A DNA stretch of 64,000 nt, taken from Hippopus hippopus (taxonomy: Eukaryota > Mollusca > Bivalvia > Cardiida > Cardiidae). This document shows, in pieces, positions 11,301 to 21,478 of this stretch. The notes beneath the pieces are model-generated. The model did not search any database and had not been told where the DNA came from. It saw nothing but the letters and a program-made list of their open reading frames with translations. Positions within the stretch are counted from its first letter, which is position 1, and the number at the start of each line of letters is the position of its first letter. Position numbers and translations under genes: made by a program. Location: assembly GCA_946811185.2 (NCBI GenBank), contig OX328101.1, positions 21,312,122 through 21,376,121 of the forward strand, given 5' to 3'.

Positions 11301-13420
11301 ATTAGCTGTAAGAAAAGCCATCTACCTATTAATGCAAGGTACATGAGCAAAATATAATAGATTCTAACACACTATAGCAAAGACTTTATTCAGATTTTGC
11401 GCTCATTTGTACAGTTGACGCAACGGGAAAATGTTTATGGAAAAGGCAAACTTCCTTTTGCGTTAAGGAAAAGGGCTTGGAAGGAAGTACTTCTAATTCC
11501 CACTTTTCCCCTTCAAACAGAGAGTAATAAAGGTGTTTAAAAGTCGGATTAATATGACAATCGATTAAAATATTGGCTTTCTGCCGAGCCAATATTCATT
11601 TGATACGATTCGTACGTCTGCTCTCTTTCTCATTACATGCGAAATTAATTCATTTGTTTAATGCATCACTTGAATTAACGAATTCGAGCAAGAATTTTCA
11701 AGATGAGCAGGAATAATTAATGTGCGTGTATTCAGAGAACGTGCAGTCTGCTCTCTGATCTATACCGTCTGCTTGTACGATATCTGTTTTTTAGCTCTAC
11801 TGGCTTTCAGCCAACAGAGCTTATGTCATGGTGTGGTTTCCGTCGTCCGTCCGTCCGTCCGTCCGTTAGTCTTTTTCTTGTTTACGCGATAAAGTCTGCA
11901 TTTGTGGTAAGATTTTCGTGAAACTTGCACAGTTTGTTGATCTCATCAATAGCTTTAACCCTATCGATTTTGAAAAAAATCCAACAAACAGTATGGGAAA
12001 AGTAGCCATTTGAAGTTGAAAATTTCCATTTCTTGTTTACGCGATAAAGTCTGTATTTGTGGTCAGATTTCTGTGAAACTTGCATAGTTTGTTTATCTTA
12101 TCAATAGCTTCAACCCTATTGATTTTGAAAAAAACCCAACAAACAGTATGGGAAAAGTAGCCATTTCAAGTTGAACATTTTCATTGCTTGTTTACATGAT
12201 AAAGTCTGCATTTGTGATCAGATTTTTATGAATTTTTCACAGTTTGTTTATCTCATCGATAGCTATAATCCTGTTGATTTTGAAAAAAATCCAACAAGCA
12301 GTATTGGAAAAGTAACCATTTCAAGTTGAAAATTTTGATTTCTTATTTACATGATGAAGTCAGCATTTGTGGTCGGATTTTCATGAAACTCGCACTGTTG
12401 CTTTGTCTCATCAACAGTTGGAACCCTATTGATTTTGAAAAAATCTTACAATCAGTATGGGAAAAGTTGCGATTCAAAGTTGAAAATTTCCATTTCTTGT
12501 TTTGGCAATGAAGTTCAGAGTTGATTAAATTCTTTTGAAACTTGCAAAGATTCATCAAGGGATTGAACTCTATTAAAAATGAAAAAAATCTAGTAAATTG
12601 TTCAGGAAAAGTAGCCATTTGATGACTTAGTATCGTTTTCTCAACAAAGTCCACATTATTAGTCACATTTCTTTGAAATTTACTAGGATTGTTTAATAGA
12701 AGGCGTACTGAAACGCTATCAATTTTCCCTGGATTCCAAACATTTAGTTTTGAGAAATTTCACTTCAATTTTTTTCACTGTTTGTTCAATTCACCATGCC
12801 TACATATGCTGTCTTAGTGGGTTCAAGCCCAGTTGCAAGAAAACATTTTTGTGTTTTTTGTCTTTTTTTCTTTTTGCATCATGAATTCATGATGTATGCT
12901 GGCATAAAAGCAAAATCACTGCCAGTAGAGCGATTTCAGGCCCTTCAGGGCCTCTAGTTTTTTTTTTTTTTAGTTTCTGTATATTATGTTTTGTTAGCTG
13001 TCGACAGAGGTCTACTTCATGTATTAAGCTGAAAGCGTTAATTTTGAATGAAACAAGGTATAATGTTGATAAACAGGAAACGTTTACTTTGGCACAATGA
13101 AGTATTCAAAGTTTTCTCACCTCCGTTGTTCCGTTGTAATCTTCTGGTTTCCAAAGTAACCGTTCATCAAACCAACGTATATTTAGGATTCCCATAGCTT
13201 CAAATGCATCTTCTGTTTCAAGTATGCTGCTTACACTTATTAAACTAAAGTTTGCCGCTACGCGAACCGTCTTAGTTTGGTCTAAGACGCCCCGTATTAA
13301 CTTGTTGTAGTTTCCATGAATAAAAATGTCATCCTGTAGTTTTTGAACGTCAAGCAACTTGTCTGATAAGCAAGGCAATATAAGAACAAAATAAAAGATT
13401 GTCCTTGAAAACACATTCAT
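7578..13420 (-). CDS. Cys-loop ligand-gated ion channel subunit (nicotinic-type), gene A
   Basis: Three coding exons (13420-13121, 11305-11173, 8395-7578) with GT..AG borders join in frame to about 416 residues, a normal length for the family. In order: a signal peptide (about 1-19), an extracellular domain with N-glycosylation sites (NFS, NGT), a Cys-loop with exactly 13 residues between C152 and C166 (FPWD instead of the usual FPFD), TM1 about 229-251, pore helix TM2 about 257-279 starting GERISFS, TM3, a loop rich in K and E, and TM4 near the C-terminus. The Glu at -1' before TM2 is the cation-channel signature of the family. The aromatic residues of ligand loops A, B and D and the vicinal Cys pair of loop C are absent, so acetylcholine binding is doubtful. 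Plasma-membrane subunit; ligand unknown. The paralogue B lies just upstream. Family assignment is firm, exact function is not. Confidence 0.9.
8549..9728. mobile_element. M6 element(s) inside gene A intron 2
   Basis: The left end GCGGCCAAAAGTAAACAG and right end TTTACTTTTGGCCGCTACTA are inverted copies. Internal blocks ACCATTTAAAAG, GTTGCTGGCAGAAAAATGAC and TCTGCCAGGAACTAACATTT match the compact copies at 38083 and 56655. The span is longer than those copies, so it is probably one M6 interrupted by a second, partial M6. It also holds poly-T and poly-A runs near 9270 and 9328. The remaining intron, 9730-10890, shows only AT-rich sequence and a CA/TA microsatellite (10671-10692). Confidence 0.65.
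10896..11105 (+). mobile_element. M2 MITE-like element in gene A intron 2
   Basis: Central palindrome AAAATGCTGGTAACCAGCAT, flanked by AGAAGAAGGCTTTGAGAAAT on the left and CAAACCTTTTCAAAGAC, then CGATTTGGATGTC, on the right. The ends are eroded. Confidence 0.75.
11173..11305 (-). CDS. Gene A coding exon 2 (133 bp)
   Basis: Acceptor TTTTCTTACAG, donor GTATGT, entry phase 0 and exit phase 1. It encodes the MIWRPEVTLANS block, which corresponds to the loop A region (usually W-x-P-D-x-x-L-Y-N), then HHSGKITWTK. The size and phases equal those of gene B exon 2. Confidence 0.87.
11780..12960 (-). mobile_element. Pearl-like tandem-core element in gene A intron 1
   Basis: The left end folds (TGGCTTTCAGCCA inside AGCTCTAC..AGAGCTTATG). 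It is followed by a GTCC microsatellite (about 11847-11868) and then about five diverging units of about 155 bp, starting near 11877, 12033, 12188, 12343 and 12497. Each unit carries TTTACGCGATAAAGTCTGCA-type sequence, GATTTTGAAAAAA and TATGGGAAAAGTAGCCATTT. The right end is AGAGCGATTTCAGGCCCTTC, then AGGGCCTCTAG. End order and hairpins match the arrays at 29343 and 48582, although the core unit is different. Non-coding; open frames follow the repeats. Confidence 0.75.
13121..13420 (-). CDS. Gene A coding exon 1 (signal peptide and N-terminal ligand-binding domain)
   Basis: ATG at 13420-13418 opens a hydrophobic leader (TIFYFVLILPCLS). The exon ends after the family block LLWKPEDYNGTTE at a GTGAG donor (13120-13116), phase 0, 100 codons. 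The loop D tryptophan is replaced (GILNIRWFDE). Confidence 0.88.
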
Positions 13421-14548
13421 TTTAAACTTTAACGGAATACTGTTGTGCTTCGTTTATTTACAAGTTAGTAGAAAATCGTTTGTGATTTTATCAGCCTCCA
13501 TTTATTTTTACTTTCACAAGTCATAATGGTATTTCGTTGTAAAGTCAAATATTTCCCTCAATGAACACCACAAATATTGCTGATCACGTAATTACTTGAT
13601 CCATAAAGACAATAAAATTCAAAAAGTAGTATTTCAGTCTTAAACGAGCGCAAGACATAAATTTTTGAAACAAAGTAATAATCACAAATGTTGTCCAACG
13701 TCTTGTAGGGTAGATGTTCAAAAGTGTGTAACTATTCCATTGATATTTCTTTTAAACAGACAGATACTGAAAAGCCTATGAAGAAGTCAGATCCGCTAAT
13801 TGAACAGATAAGTTATATCGTAAGACAGAACTGTTTTACCTGGATGACGCAAACCGGTCATCATCAATATAATACCTGAACAATATAAATTGTGCTTGAT
13901 TAAGGCACGATATAGACTGATTCAGTTTAAGATGACAACAATGACTGTTGATTGAAAAAGCCATAAGCATCATTTACCCCAAAGCACCTAGTAATGAATG
14001 TCTCTCGACTCACGTGTATTATCGTGTGAGAGGTTTAAAAAAAAAAAACGGTTAAAAAAAGCGGTCAGCGCATGCCTTGGGAAACGTTTTCGTAAAAAAA
14101 AGGTTTTAATGATTTAGTTCGTGTCATAAATTAAGGTAATGTGCTCTGCAGTTGCCACTATTAATGATATACCTTTTAATTAAACGCAATTACACTTAGT
14201 ATGATCACTACCTCTCGGAACAGCAATTTTTTATTTTTGGACATTTATAATTAGCCTCCATGGAGTGTTTTTTTTAATGCAGATAATTTGTAATCCCCCA
14301 TATTTCATGTAATGATAAAATGTTTTCTTCTATAAAATTTAGGATGTAAAAAAGATGACAAAGAATTGTTTATTGAAAATTTAATTTAGTTCTCGGTATA
14401 AAACCATTCTAAATGGTCTTGCGTCATTTTATTTCACTATTGGGCTTTTAATTAATGATTTGGTAAACTTTTGAATCCATAAGGAAGTCATCATTCATGA
14501 CGTATTTTTGTCCCCTTGGTCATCTTAACTATATGCTGATATTGCGTG

Positions 14549-14588
<40 letters not shown>
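14549..14588. repeat. (TC)n microsatellite
   Basis: About 19 uninterrupted TC dinucleotides, then a short TGTC run. The stretch 13500-14545, upstream of gene A, shows no gene or recognisable repeat beyond A/T runs. Confidence 0.95.
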
Positions 14589-14591
<3 letters not shown>

Positions 14592-14729
14592 CTGTCTGTC
14601 TCCGCGATCGAGGTTCTTTTTATGATTATGTTTAAACTATTTGAACTCTTTCTCTAGAAAGAGGAATCCGCATACTGTTTGGGAGAATCTGTATATCCCA
14701 ATTTAGTGATATGTTTGTAGAGGATAGAT

Positions 14730-15230
14730 CTATTTGTTTTTTTTTTCGGTGAAAGATCGAAATTTATTTCATCGCGTGAACGTCATCGGTAATATTTTCA
14801 CGAGTGGCGCATATTCACCGATGATGTTCACGAGATGAAATAAATTTCGATCTTTCACCGAAATAAACAAATACTCTATTTATTTCATGCTTCTAACCCC
14901 TTTTTGGGGAGCACTTAATCAAAATCCAGTACAGTTGTTTTCGATAATTCCCCTTGGAGAAAACCCCTTCCGCATAACAACGCATTACAATATAACGTAA
15001 AGCGCGAGAAATTTAGGGTAAATTACGTCATATTTCCATCTGGTTGAATGGCACGCGTTGTTTACCTAGGTAACTAGTGCTCGGGAACTACTGTTTCGCC
15101 TTCAGCTGAAGAGTTAGAAAATAAAACCGGTATTTTTCATTGGTTGTACCATAAAATATCAAGAATATTCCACCCTTATTTCTCGATAAACTACCGAAAA
15201 GCATGAATAAATATGTTTCTTTATTATCTC
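14730..15230. mobile_element. M5 foldback element, copy 1
   Basis: Arms TCGGTGAAAGATCGAAATTT and its complement enclose CATCGCGTGAACGTCATCGG and CCGATGATGTTCACGAGATG (hairpin about 14730-14871). About 350 bp of associated sequence follows (CAGTACAGTTGTTTTCG, AATTACGTCATATTTCCATC, CTGAAGAGTTAGAAAATAAA, ACTACCGAAAAGCATGAATA). All of these recur in order at 38850-39300. Confidence 0.75.
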
Positions 15231-15427
15231 TTAAACGGCTAAATAAATGAAACGAAAATTTCCACTCGATAGTAAAAACCAGAATACATAATTGCGATTA
15301 AATTTGATTTCACTGGAAGAAAATACAGTGTAGATCAAAGATCAGACTGCAAATTTTGTGCAAACTGATCTTGATCTATACAGTCCGCTAAAGCGTCCCG
15401 AGTCGCGGTCAACAGCATAAGAGTTAA
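15231..15427 (-). mobile_element. M1 MITE-like element adjoining M5
   Basis: Reverse-oriented M1: TTAAACGGCTAAATAAATGA start, palindrome GATCAGACTGCAAATTTTGT, and AGTCGCGGTCAACAGCATAA before GAGTTAA. The copy at 39311 sits at the same place relative to M5. Confidence 0.75.
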
Positions 15428-15605
15428 GTAACTTTCTAAAATTTAATGTTCGTTCGATCGAATGATACTTTACACCGCTTTTGAGTGTATTTGAATTGTA
15501 TGGTGTTATGGTTGGCATAATTTCCTCCCCTATGTCTACGTAAATGGGCGAGGCTTTAGACAAGATTTTGAGGTGCTTCCGTAGATATAACAGATGAGTC
15601 TGAAG

Positions 15606-16243
15606 TATTTAAGCCATGCTCTGTGAAAAGGGGTTTTAATGCATTTTTAAAAAGTGTCGACCGAGGTCAGCGTGCCAGCAGTCTCCGAAGGCTGAAATTG
15701 GTCGATACTTTTTGCTACTGGTCAGTTTTCTGCATGTCAAAGGACAAGTGTACCTCATGATTCAGTCTGTTGTTATACAAAATGGATTTTAATGGATCCA
15801 TAATTATGTGATGACTTGGTTGGTAAAAGACATTAAACCCATGAAACCCCCTTTTCCCAGAGATCGGCTCTTTTTTCTTGCAATGCCGGATATCTCGCAC
15901 TCTGGCCTGATTTGTTTGGCTTGTCTTATTCGTTTGTTGTTGTAACTGTGCTGCTGGTGTTGGTATATCGGCTGAAGCATTTGAGCCATGCTCTGGCAGA
16001 AGGGGGCTTAATGCATTTCCGTGATGCATTATACCAAGCATGTTTTCGCGGTATTACACATCCCTAAAATCCGTTTTGTATAACAGCCAACTAAATCATG
16101 AGGTACACTAGTCCTTTGACATGCAGAAAATTGACTAAAAGCAAAACGTTTCGCTCCAGGTCAGCCTGTGCGGATTGTGCAGGCTGACCTGGGTCGATAC
16201 TTTTTGCAAATACATTAAACTACCTGTCACAGAGCATGGCTCA
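15606..16243. mobile_element. Inverted-repeat element with AGCCATGCTCTG ends
   Basis: The left end AGCCATGCTCTGTGAAAAGG and right end CACAGAGCATGGCT are complementary. Inside each end lie TTTTAATGCA and TGCAAATACATTAA, then hairpins of the GGTCAGCCTGTGCGG/GCAGGCTGACC type next to GTCGATACTTTTTGC. A nested AGCCATGCTCTGGCAGAAGG near 15983 suggests two overlapping copies. Related element at 36705-36955. Confidence 0.65.
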
Positions 16244-16404
16244 TTTTTACTAAACGACGTATGTCTCAGTCTGTCTGCATTAAGAATAGGGCAGAGAATT
16301 ACCCTGTCGTTCATACACTTTGGTTACAAATGGTATTCTACATTTCCAAGTTTGAATTTGGCTTTTTCATATTACAGGTTCCTGTCTGTCCATAACCTGT
16401 TGGT

Positions 16405-16590
16405 CCAGAGGCCGTATTCACCACTAATTACAATTGCAGTCTTAGGTCTTATTCTGGATTTAGAAAGTAATGCAATTTTTGATTGGCTAGACCATTTTGG
16501 TGTAGCTAATCATAAATTGCGTTACAATAAAATTTACAAAATGTTGAGAATTAAACATAAAATTCATTAAGACCGGTTGGTGAAAACGAA
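16405..16590 (+). mobile_element. M3 MITE-like element, diverged
   Basis: GGCCGTATTCACCACTAATT at the left, palindrome TTGGCTAGACCATTTTGGTG, then GCTAATCATAAATTGCGTTA, with a decayed right end before ACCGGTTGGTGAAAACGAAC. Confidence 0.75.
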
Positions 16591-16899
16591 CGATATTGCC
16601 TTTTTATTTTTATTTTTAAAGAAACAGTGTTGTGTTAATTTTGAAACTGATGGTACACTGCACCAGTGAAAGGAGAGCTAAATGCACTTGTTTCGAATTT
16701 TGTTTTTGTTTTCTTGTAGATGTACTGTTTAATTAAAATAGACTATAATCTTGGCATGAATGGAAAATAATAACATAGAAAGCAAAACTACAGACAAACC
16801 TGTTCAGTTTCGAGGATAGACTAAGTTTAGTGCAAAAACTGGGTGGAATATTGTCGCAATCAAATTATTTATTTATCTGTCTCAACCTGTGACAGCTGA

Positions 16900-17327
16900 T
16901 TTATTAAAACTTTTTGCCAGATGACAAAGTTTTAGACTTGTTTGAATTGAAAACATTTGCGAATGACACACTGAGCGTGGCTCCAATGATGGAATTTGTC
17001 TTTAACAGAGTAAGGAACATGGTGATATAGAAGAAAAAAAGGTCAATGAAATCTGTAATCTAGTTACATGTTACAGGAGGCAGTTACTTCCTTTGTGTTT
17101 AACTCTTTACCACACAATCTCTACTTTTAACGACCCTAAGGAAGGAGACTTTTGAAAACATTTTGGGAAAAGGAGAAAATGCTGGTAACCAGCATTTTCT
17201 CCTTTTCCCAAACTGTTTTCTACCCTTTCAGTGACAAATCTTATCCTCTGAACCATGTTTAGTTTCTCCTATAAAAATGCCTAGATTACAGGTGATTCAA
17301 AAATTTTGTTGTGTGGTAAAGGGTTAA
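16900..17327. mobile_element. M2 fragment plus a complete M2 element
   Basis: 16900-17035 is a reverse M2 half (AGTTTTAGACTTGTTTGAAT, AAAACATTTGCGAATGACAC). 17100-17327 is complete: TAACTCTTTACCACACAATC, palindrome GAGAAAATGCTGGTAACCAG, and GTTGTGTGGTAAAGGGTTAA. The terminal inverted repeats and palindromic centre are clearest here. Confidence 0.85.
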
Positions 17328-17358
17328 CTGTCATTGGTCGCCATGAAATGCCGAAGCA

Positions 17359-17570
17359 TTTAACCCTTATTCTGCTAAATAACTGAAATGAAACCTTGAA
17401 GCCGATAGTAAAACTCCAAATGTTGCTACATGTATTTCAAAGATATACCAAATGGAGAGATATTTCCATATCGGAGAGTGTAGATCTAACATCAGACTGG
17501 GCGTTCTGTGCAGTCTGATCTTGATCTACACTGTCTGCATAAGGTCAGTGAGTCGCGCTTAGTAGTTAAA
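17359..17570 (-). mobile_element. M1 MITE-like element
   Basis: TTAACCCTTATTCTGCTAAA to CAGTGAGTCGCGCTTAGTAG, with the palindrome CAGACTGGGCGTTCTGTGCA in the middle. It lies immediately 3' of gene B. Confidence 0.85.
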
Positions 17571-17742
17571 ACTAAAACTACATTCTTTAATACAAAGTTC
17601 CTTCATTTGTAAACATCATTGAACAATGTAAGTGCATCGTGGCAACATCATTTCCATTATTTTGTATCATCTTCTAACAAACCTGCCTGGGTGGTAACTT
17701 ATTCAAGCCATTTCGTTCATTTCAGAATGGCAGATTTCAATA

Positions 17743-17748
17743 TTTATT
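17743..17748 (-). promoter_or_regulatory. Candidate polyadenylation signal, gene B
   Basis: AATAAA on the minus strand, about 40 nt beyond the gene B stop codon. Confidence 0.5.
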
Positions 17749-17785
17749 TTTCTATTTCTTACTACAAGAGACTTAACAGAAAAGT

Positions 17786-18594
17786 TTAGTTACAGTCCAC
17801 ATTATTAAATTGAACAAATAAGCCAAACGTGATAAATGAAGTGACAATAGCAAGTAATGCAATGAAAAAGAAAATTTTATCAAGTAACAGACTGACGTCC
17901 GCCCATGTGATGCCAATGTCACATGGTTCCTCTTCGGTAACAGATTTTATTTCCGAAATGTCATCTTTCTGAAAGTTCTGTATACTTTGTACATCATCCA
18001 TATCGCCAACTTTACTGGAGCGTTGCCAGTGCAGTCTTGAAACTATCTTTTGTAATTTGGACGAAGGAACGCCACTCTTATGGAATACATGCAGACTTAA
18101 TATGGACATAAGGCAAACCAATAAACTCTCAAACAGGACGAAATCTAGACAATAGATAATGGCTGAAGTTCCTTTGGAGTGTTGCGGTAGATTGTTTCCG
18201 ATGACCGACAAATAAAGTGTAATAGACAACAGAATAGTGATTGAAAATGATATGCGTTCACCAGAGTCAACTTTCACGAAACAAACAAACAAATTAAGAA
18301 CGCTGAGCATTACAAACGGTATAAATACAACAGCTATCTGGAAAGCTGGGCGCCTTCCTACACAAATCGAAAATTGTACTTCGGAGCTGTATTCCGCCCT
18401 TGTCCTTACGGATGTTTGTAACAAGGACCATTGCTCATTCTCATCAAAGCTTGCCGTATCTATTTCGTTGCTACTAGCCTCTATAATTACTTCCTCTTGC
18501 AAATGACTAGACACGATGAATCTCAGAGTACAAACTTGCCGATCCCACGGAAATGCTACGACTGCAATAGCACAATGTGCTTTTAACAAGTCAG
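17786..18594 (-). CDS. Gene B coding exon 3 (Cys-loop to TM4)
   Basis: Acceptor TTGTGTATTTCAG completes a split Pro codon. The exon continues through the Cys-loop and four membrane helices to TAA at 17788-17786. No loop C Cys-Cys pair: the stretch before TM1 reads SSEVQFSICVGRRPAFQ. Confidence 0.9.
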
Positions 18595-20571
18595 CTGAAA
18601 TACACAAAAAACATACATGAGTTTTGAATTACGAGCACTTTTCAAAAGCTCGATCGATTTTCGACTAGAAACTCTATTCGTGCGCATCTCTTTTTGAATT
18701 CTTTATTAAATAACCACTCTTTGAACTTGATTTTGTAACGCATTAGAAATCTGTAAATGTATCGCGCCATGGCAACTTGAAAGTATACAAGTTGGTATGT
18801 ACCTTAGAGAAAATTTAGTTTGGTTCTTTACTTCCCTGGCATTACTGATAATTCAACATCTGAAATATATCAGTTACTTGGATCCATCTATTGTCCGTTA
18901 CTACGAGTTTACAAGCTTAGGTATCACGAAAAGCAGTATAAATGGATAAGAGAAGTATTTCTTACCACCATTTGCGAATTTCCTTAATCTTTTTCCATGT
19001 ATGTCATGTATGCGGTACCAAAAAACCAGACCTGAGAAGGTTCAATGATAACTTGTTTTCAAATTGTTTTTAATACGACATAAATGTTTGATAACTGCAC
19101 AACCGCAGCAACTTACGTATAATCCACATAAGACGACCTGTATTTTGTATCCTGATTTTCGTTCTCTCGTTTCCAAGGCCTTCAATTTCATCGACTGGAT
19201 TTGCAAGATTAACCTCAGGCTTCCACAATTCTTCTTGGTATATCAAAATCTTGATAAAAATTATTAAATAAAAATAGTATTGATCTATAGCCAAATTCGT
19301 AAAAAGGTCTACAGGAACGGGTTAACTCTTTAACAGACGGGTAAATTTTAGACTTGTCCTTATTGACAGCATTTAGCAGACGACATATTAAATGTAGCTA
19401 ACATTCTAGAATTTGACTAACAAAGCTTAGAAAACATTGTGGGAAAAGGGGAAATATGCCGTTTACTTGGACCTTCTACTGAAAGTTTTCTACTCAGGAA
19501 TGTGTGGTAATGGCTTAGAGTATAAATTGAACAGAATAGAACAGAAGTGTATTGTAAGACAAGTACACAGTTGTATGTGTTCAGGAGAGTAGATATTAGT
19601 CGATTTACTGTAGATGCTGTAGGTACCTATAATAGTGGCTTCAACTCGTGTCATGCAATGGTTGTGCATCTCCATTCAACTTAAAGTATTCTTTAGGAAG
19701 ATTAGTTCCGGGGTAGTAACTGCTTAAAATAGTAGGCGTAGTTTATTATGAAATAACCTCTTTACTCAGAGACGACCCGCTCACTTTATAGAATAAAGAA
19801 TTATGTAGTCTGTTTTGAGCAAAGTAGATAATAGTCGATTTATTGCACATGCTATAGGTACCTATCATAGTGGCTTCAACTCGTGTCATGCAATGGTTAC
19901 CTTTAAACTAGCCTTCTTGCAACTCCATTCAAATATAAGTATTCTTTAGGTAGATTAGTTCCAAGGTAGTAACTGCTTAAAAAATTAGGCCTAGCTTATT
20001 ATGAAATAACCACTGAACTTTACGCTGTAATATGTATAGAGAGATAATAACCATACTGGATGTACGGTAATATTTTTGAAAATAAGTCTATGTCATGACG
20101 TAGGAATTCAATCGTGCTATATGAAGAAGTAGGGTAATTAGGCTTAACCCTGCCAAATAATTTGAACTAATAATTAAAAGAAACTGACAAAAACAATACA
20201 AATGTAATTAAAATTGAAAAAAATTCATTCGTCAATCTTACCGAAGTCGTTCCATTGTACTCGTCTGGATTCCAACCCAATCTTTCATCTATCCAGCCTA
20301 AATGAAGAACTCCCATAACTTCGAATGCCTCTTCCTTCTCATTCACGTCTAAAATGGTAACTAAAGTTAAATTTGCCTCAACCCTGACTGGTTGAGTTTG
20401 ATCATCTATACCTCTTATGTTTTTGTTATACCTGCTGTTGACAAACAGTGTATCGTGCAGCCTTTCTACGTTTTCCAAAGTTGCCGGGTAGCATATCGGG
20501 ACTAAAATGCAAATGATGATTTTAATGATGCACCCTCTCCACAACACACTTTTCACAATTGTGCTAACCAT
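17786..20571 (-). CDS. Cys-loop ligand-gated ion channel subunit (nicotinic-type), gene B
   Basis: Paralogue of gene A, with exons 20571-20242, 19249-19117 and 18594-17786 joining in frame to about 423 residues. Visible parts: an N-terminal leader (IIKIIICILVPICYPA), glycosylation sites NLT and NGT, the Cys-loop C162-x13-C176 (again FPWD), TM1 (AFQIAVVFIPFVMLSVLNLF), TM2 beginning GERISFSITILLSITLYLSV with Leu at 9' and Glu at -1' (cation-type), TM3, an acidic cytoplasmic loop, and TM4 (ALLAIVTSFITFGLFV). Intron positions and phases match gene A exactly, which indicates tandem duplication. Like A, it lacks the loop B, C and D aromatic and vicinal-Cys determinants of acetylcholine binding. It probably forms cation channels, alone or with A; the ligand cannot be deduced. 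Confidence 0.9.
19117..19249 (-). CDS. Gene B coding exon 2 (133 bp)
   Basis: Acceptor TTTTTATCAAG, donor GTAAGT, exit phase 1. Encodes EELWKPEVNLANPVDEIEG and QNTGRLMWII. The loop A region reads NLANPV, where the family usually has LYN. Confidence 0.87.
19320..19480 (-). mobile_element. M2 fragment in gene B intron 1
   Basis: AACTCTTTAACAGACGGG, then AGACTTGTCC, GCATTTAGCAGACGACATAT and GAAAACATTGTGGGAAAAGG. The right half is missing. Confidence 0.65.
19583..20013. repeat. Direct duplication in gene B intron 1 (period about 238 bp)
   Basis: Two copies share GTAGATATTAGTCGATTTAC, GGCTTCAACTCGTGTCATGC, AGTATTCTTTAGG and TAGTAACTGCTTAAAA. They span about 19583-19757 and 19821-20013. The second has a short insertion (CTTTAAACTAGCCTTCTTGC). 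Confidence 0.85.
20242..20571 (-). CDS. Gene B coding exon 1
   Basis: ATG at 20571-20569; 110 codons ending NPDEYNGTTS at a GTAAGA donor (20241), phase 0. An in-frame GTG just upstream was not used. The loop D position reads GVLHLGWIDE, without the usual first tryptophan. Confidence 0.87.
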
Positions 20572-21314
20572 CACTGCATTGACAGAAGTCCTAAGACAAG
20601 AAAAAGAACTTGTCCTTTCCCTTCAGCGTCCTATCGTCTACGAGAAAGAAATCGCGATCCTTTGTCTAATATACGCTTTTACTTGTCTTCCGTTCGTCAC
20701 AGTTTAAAACATTTTTTTGCTTTATTTCAGAATTGGGCCGTAAATATCACAGAATAGAATTGGCACTGTGTCACAAAATACTCAATACTTTGCGGGCCAT
20801 TTTGTCGTAGTGTCATGAAATATTTCCGGTCGAAATGAACGCTCTAGTTTACATTTTATCACTTATTTAAGTGGTCTATGGGTTCCATTAAAACTTTTTG
20901 TTCGTTGAAATGTTTATTCTAGATGGCTCTATTTACGCCACGTAATTTAATGAAAACAGTTGATGAACAGAGAACCATTTGTTTACTCGTGAATCGACGT
21001 TTCTCTAGGACAACGTTCGACATAGTGTGTCACTCTGAATAACGCTTTATCTTTTCAATCGACAACCCTGTGAAACCGATCTACTTATATGTTTGTATAA
21101 ATGGATGGGTTTTCTTAGAAAATCATGAAAAGATACTTAAGGTACATGTATCTTCAGTCAGATGATGTTTGATCATGACGGATAACTGAACATTTCTTTT
21201 TACTATTATTATTATCAAAAGTTCCCCGCAATTCAGAAATATTTACAGCAGCTTCATGAAAGAACCATTGCTTTACCCTATGCCGGCGTGAGGCAGACAT
21301 AGACATACGAGTGA

Positions 21315-21478
21315 TAAAAGTGAGATTAAGCATTTGCAGACAACAAATCAAATGAGACTTATATTTGTCTTTCAAAGGATAGAAAACTTTGTGGGAAATG
21401 GAGATAATTCTGGTCACCAACATTTTCTTCTTTTCCTCAATGTTTTCTAAAGCCTTCTTCAGCAGGGTTGTTAAATTA
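21315..21478 (-). mobile_element. M2 fragment
   Basis: AAGCATTTGCAGACAACAAA, GATAGAAAACTTTGTGGGAA, an eroded centre ATTCTGGTCACCAACATTTT, then TTTTCTAAAGCCTTCTTCAG. Flanking 20575-21310 and 21480-23230 show no gene and no other repeat that could be assigned. Confidence 0.7.

Noticed and set aside
11882..12666. Open frames over the tandem units in gene A intron 1
   Set aside because: They follow repeat units of about 155 bp and change frame from unit to unit; they are part of the pearl-like element, not exons.
18237..18506. Plus-strand frame opposite channel B exon 3
   Set aside because: It is antisense to conserved TM1-TM2 coding sequence, so it is a shadow.
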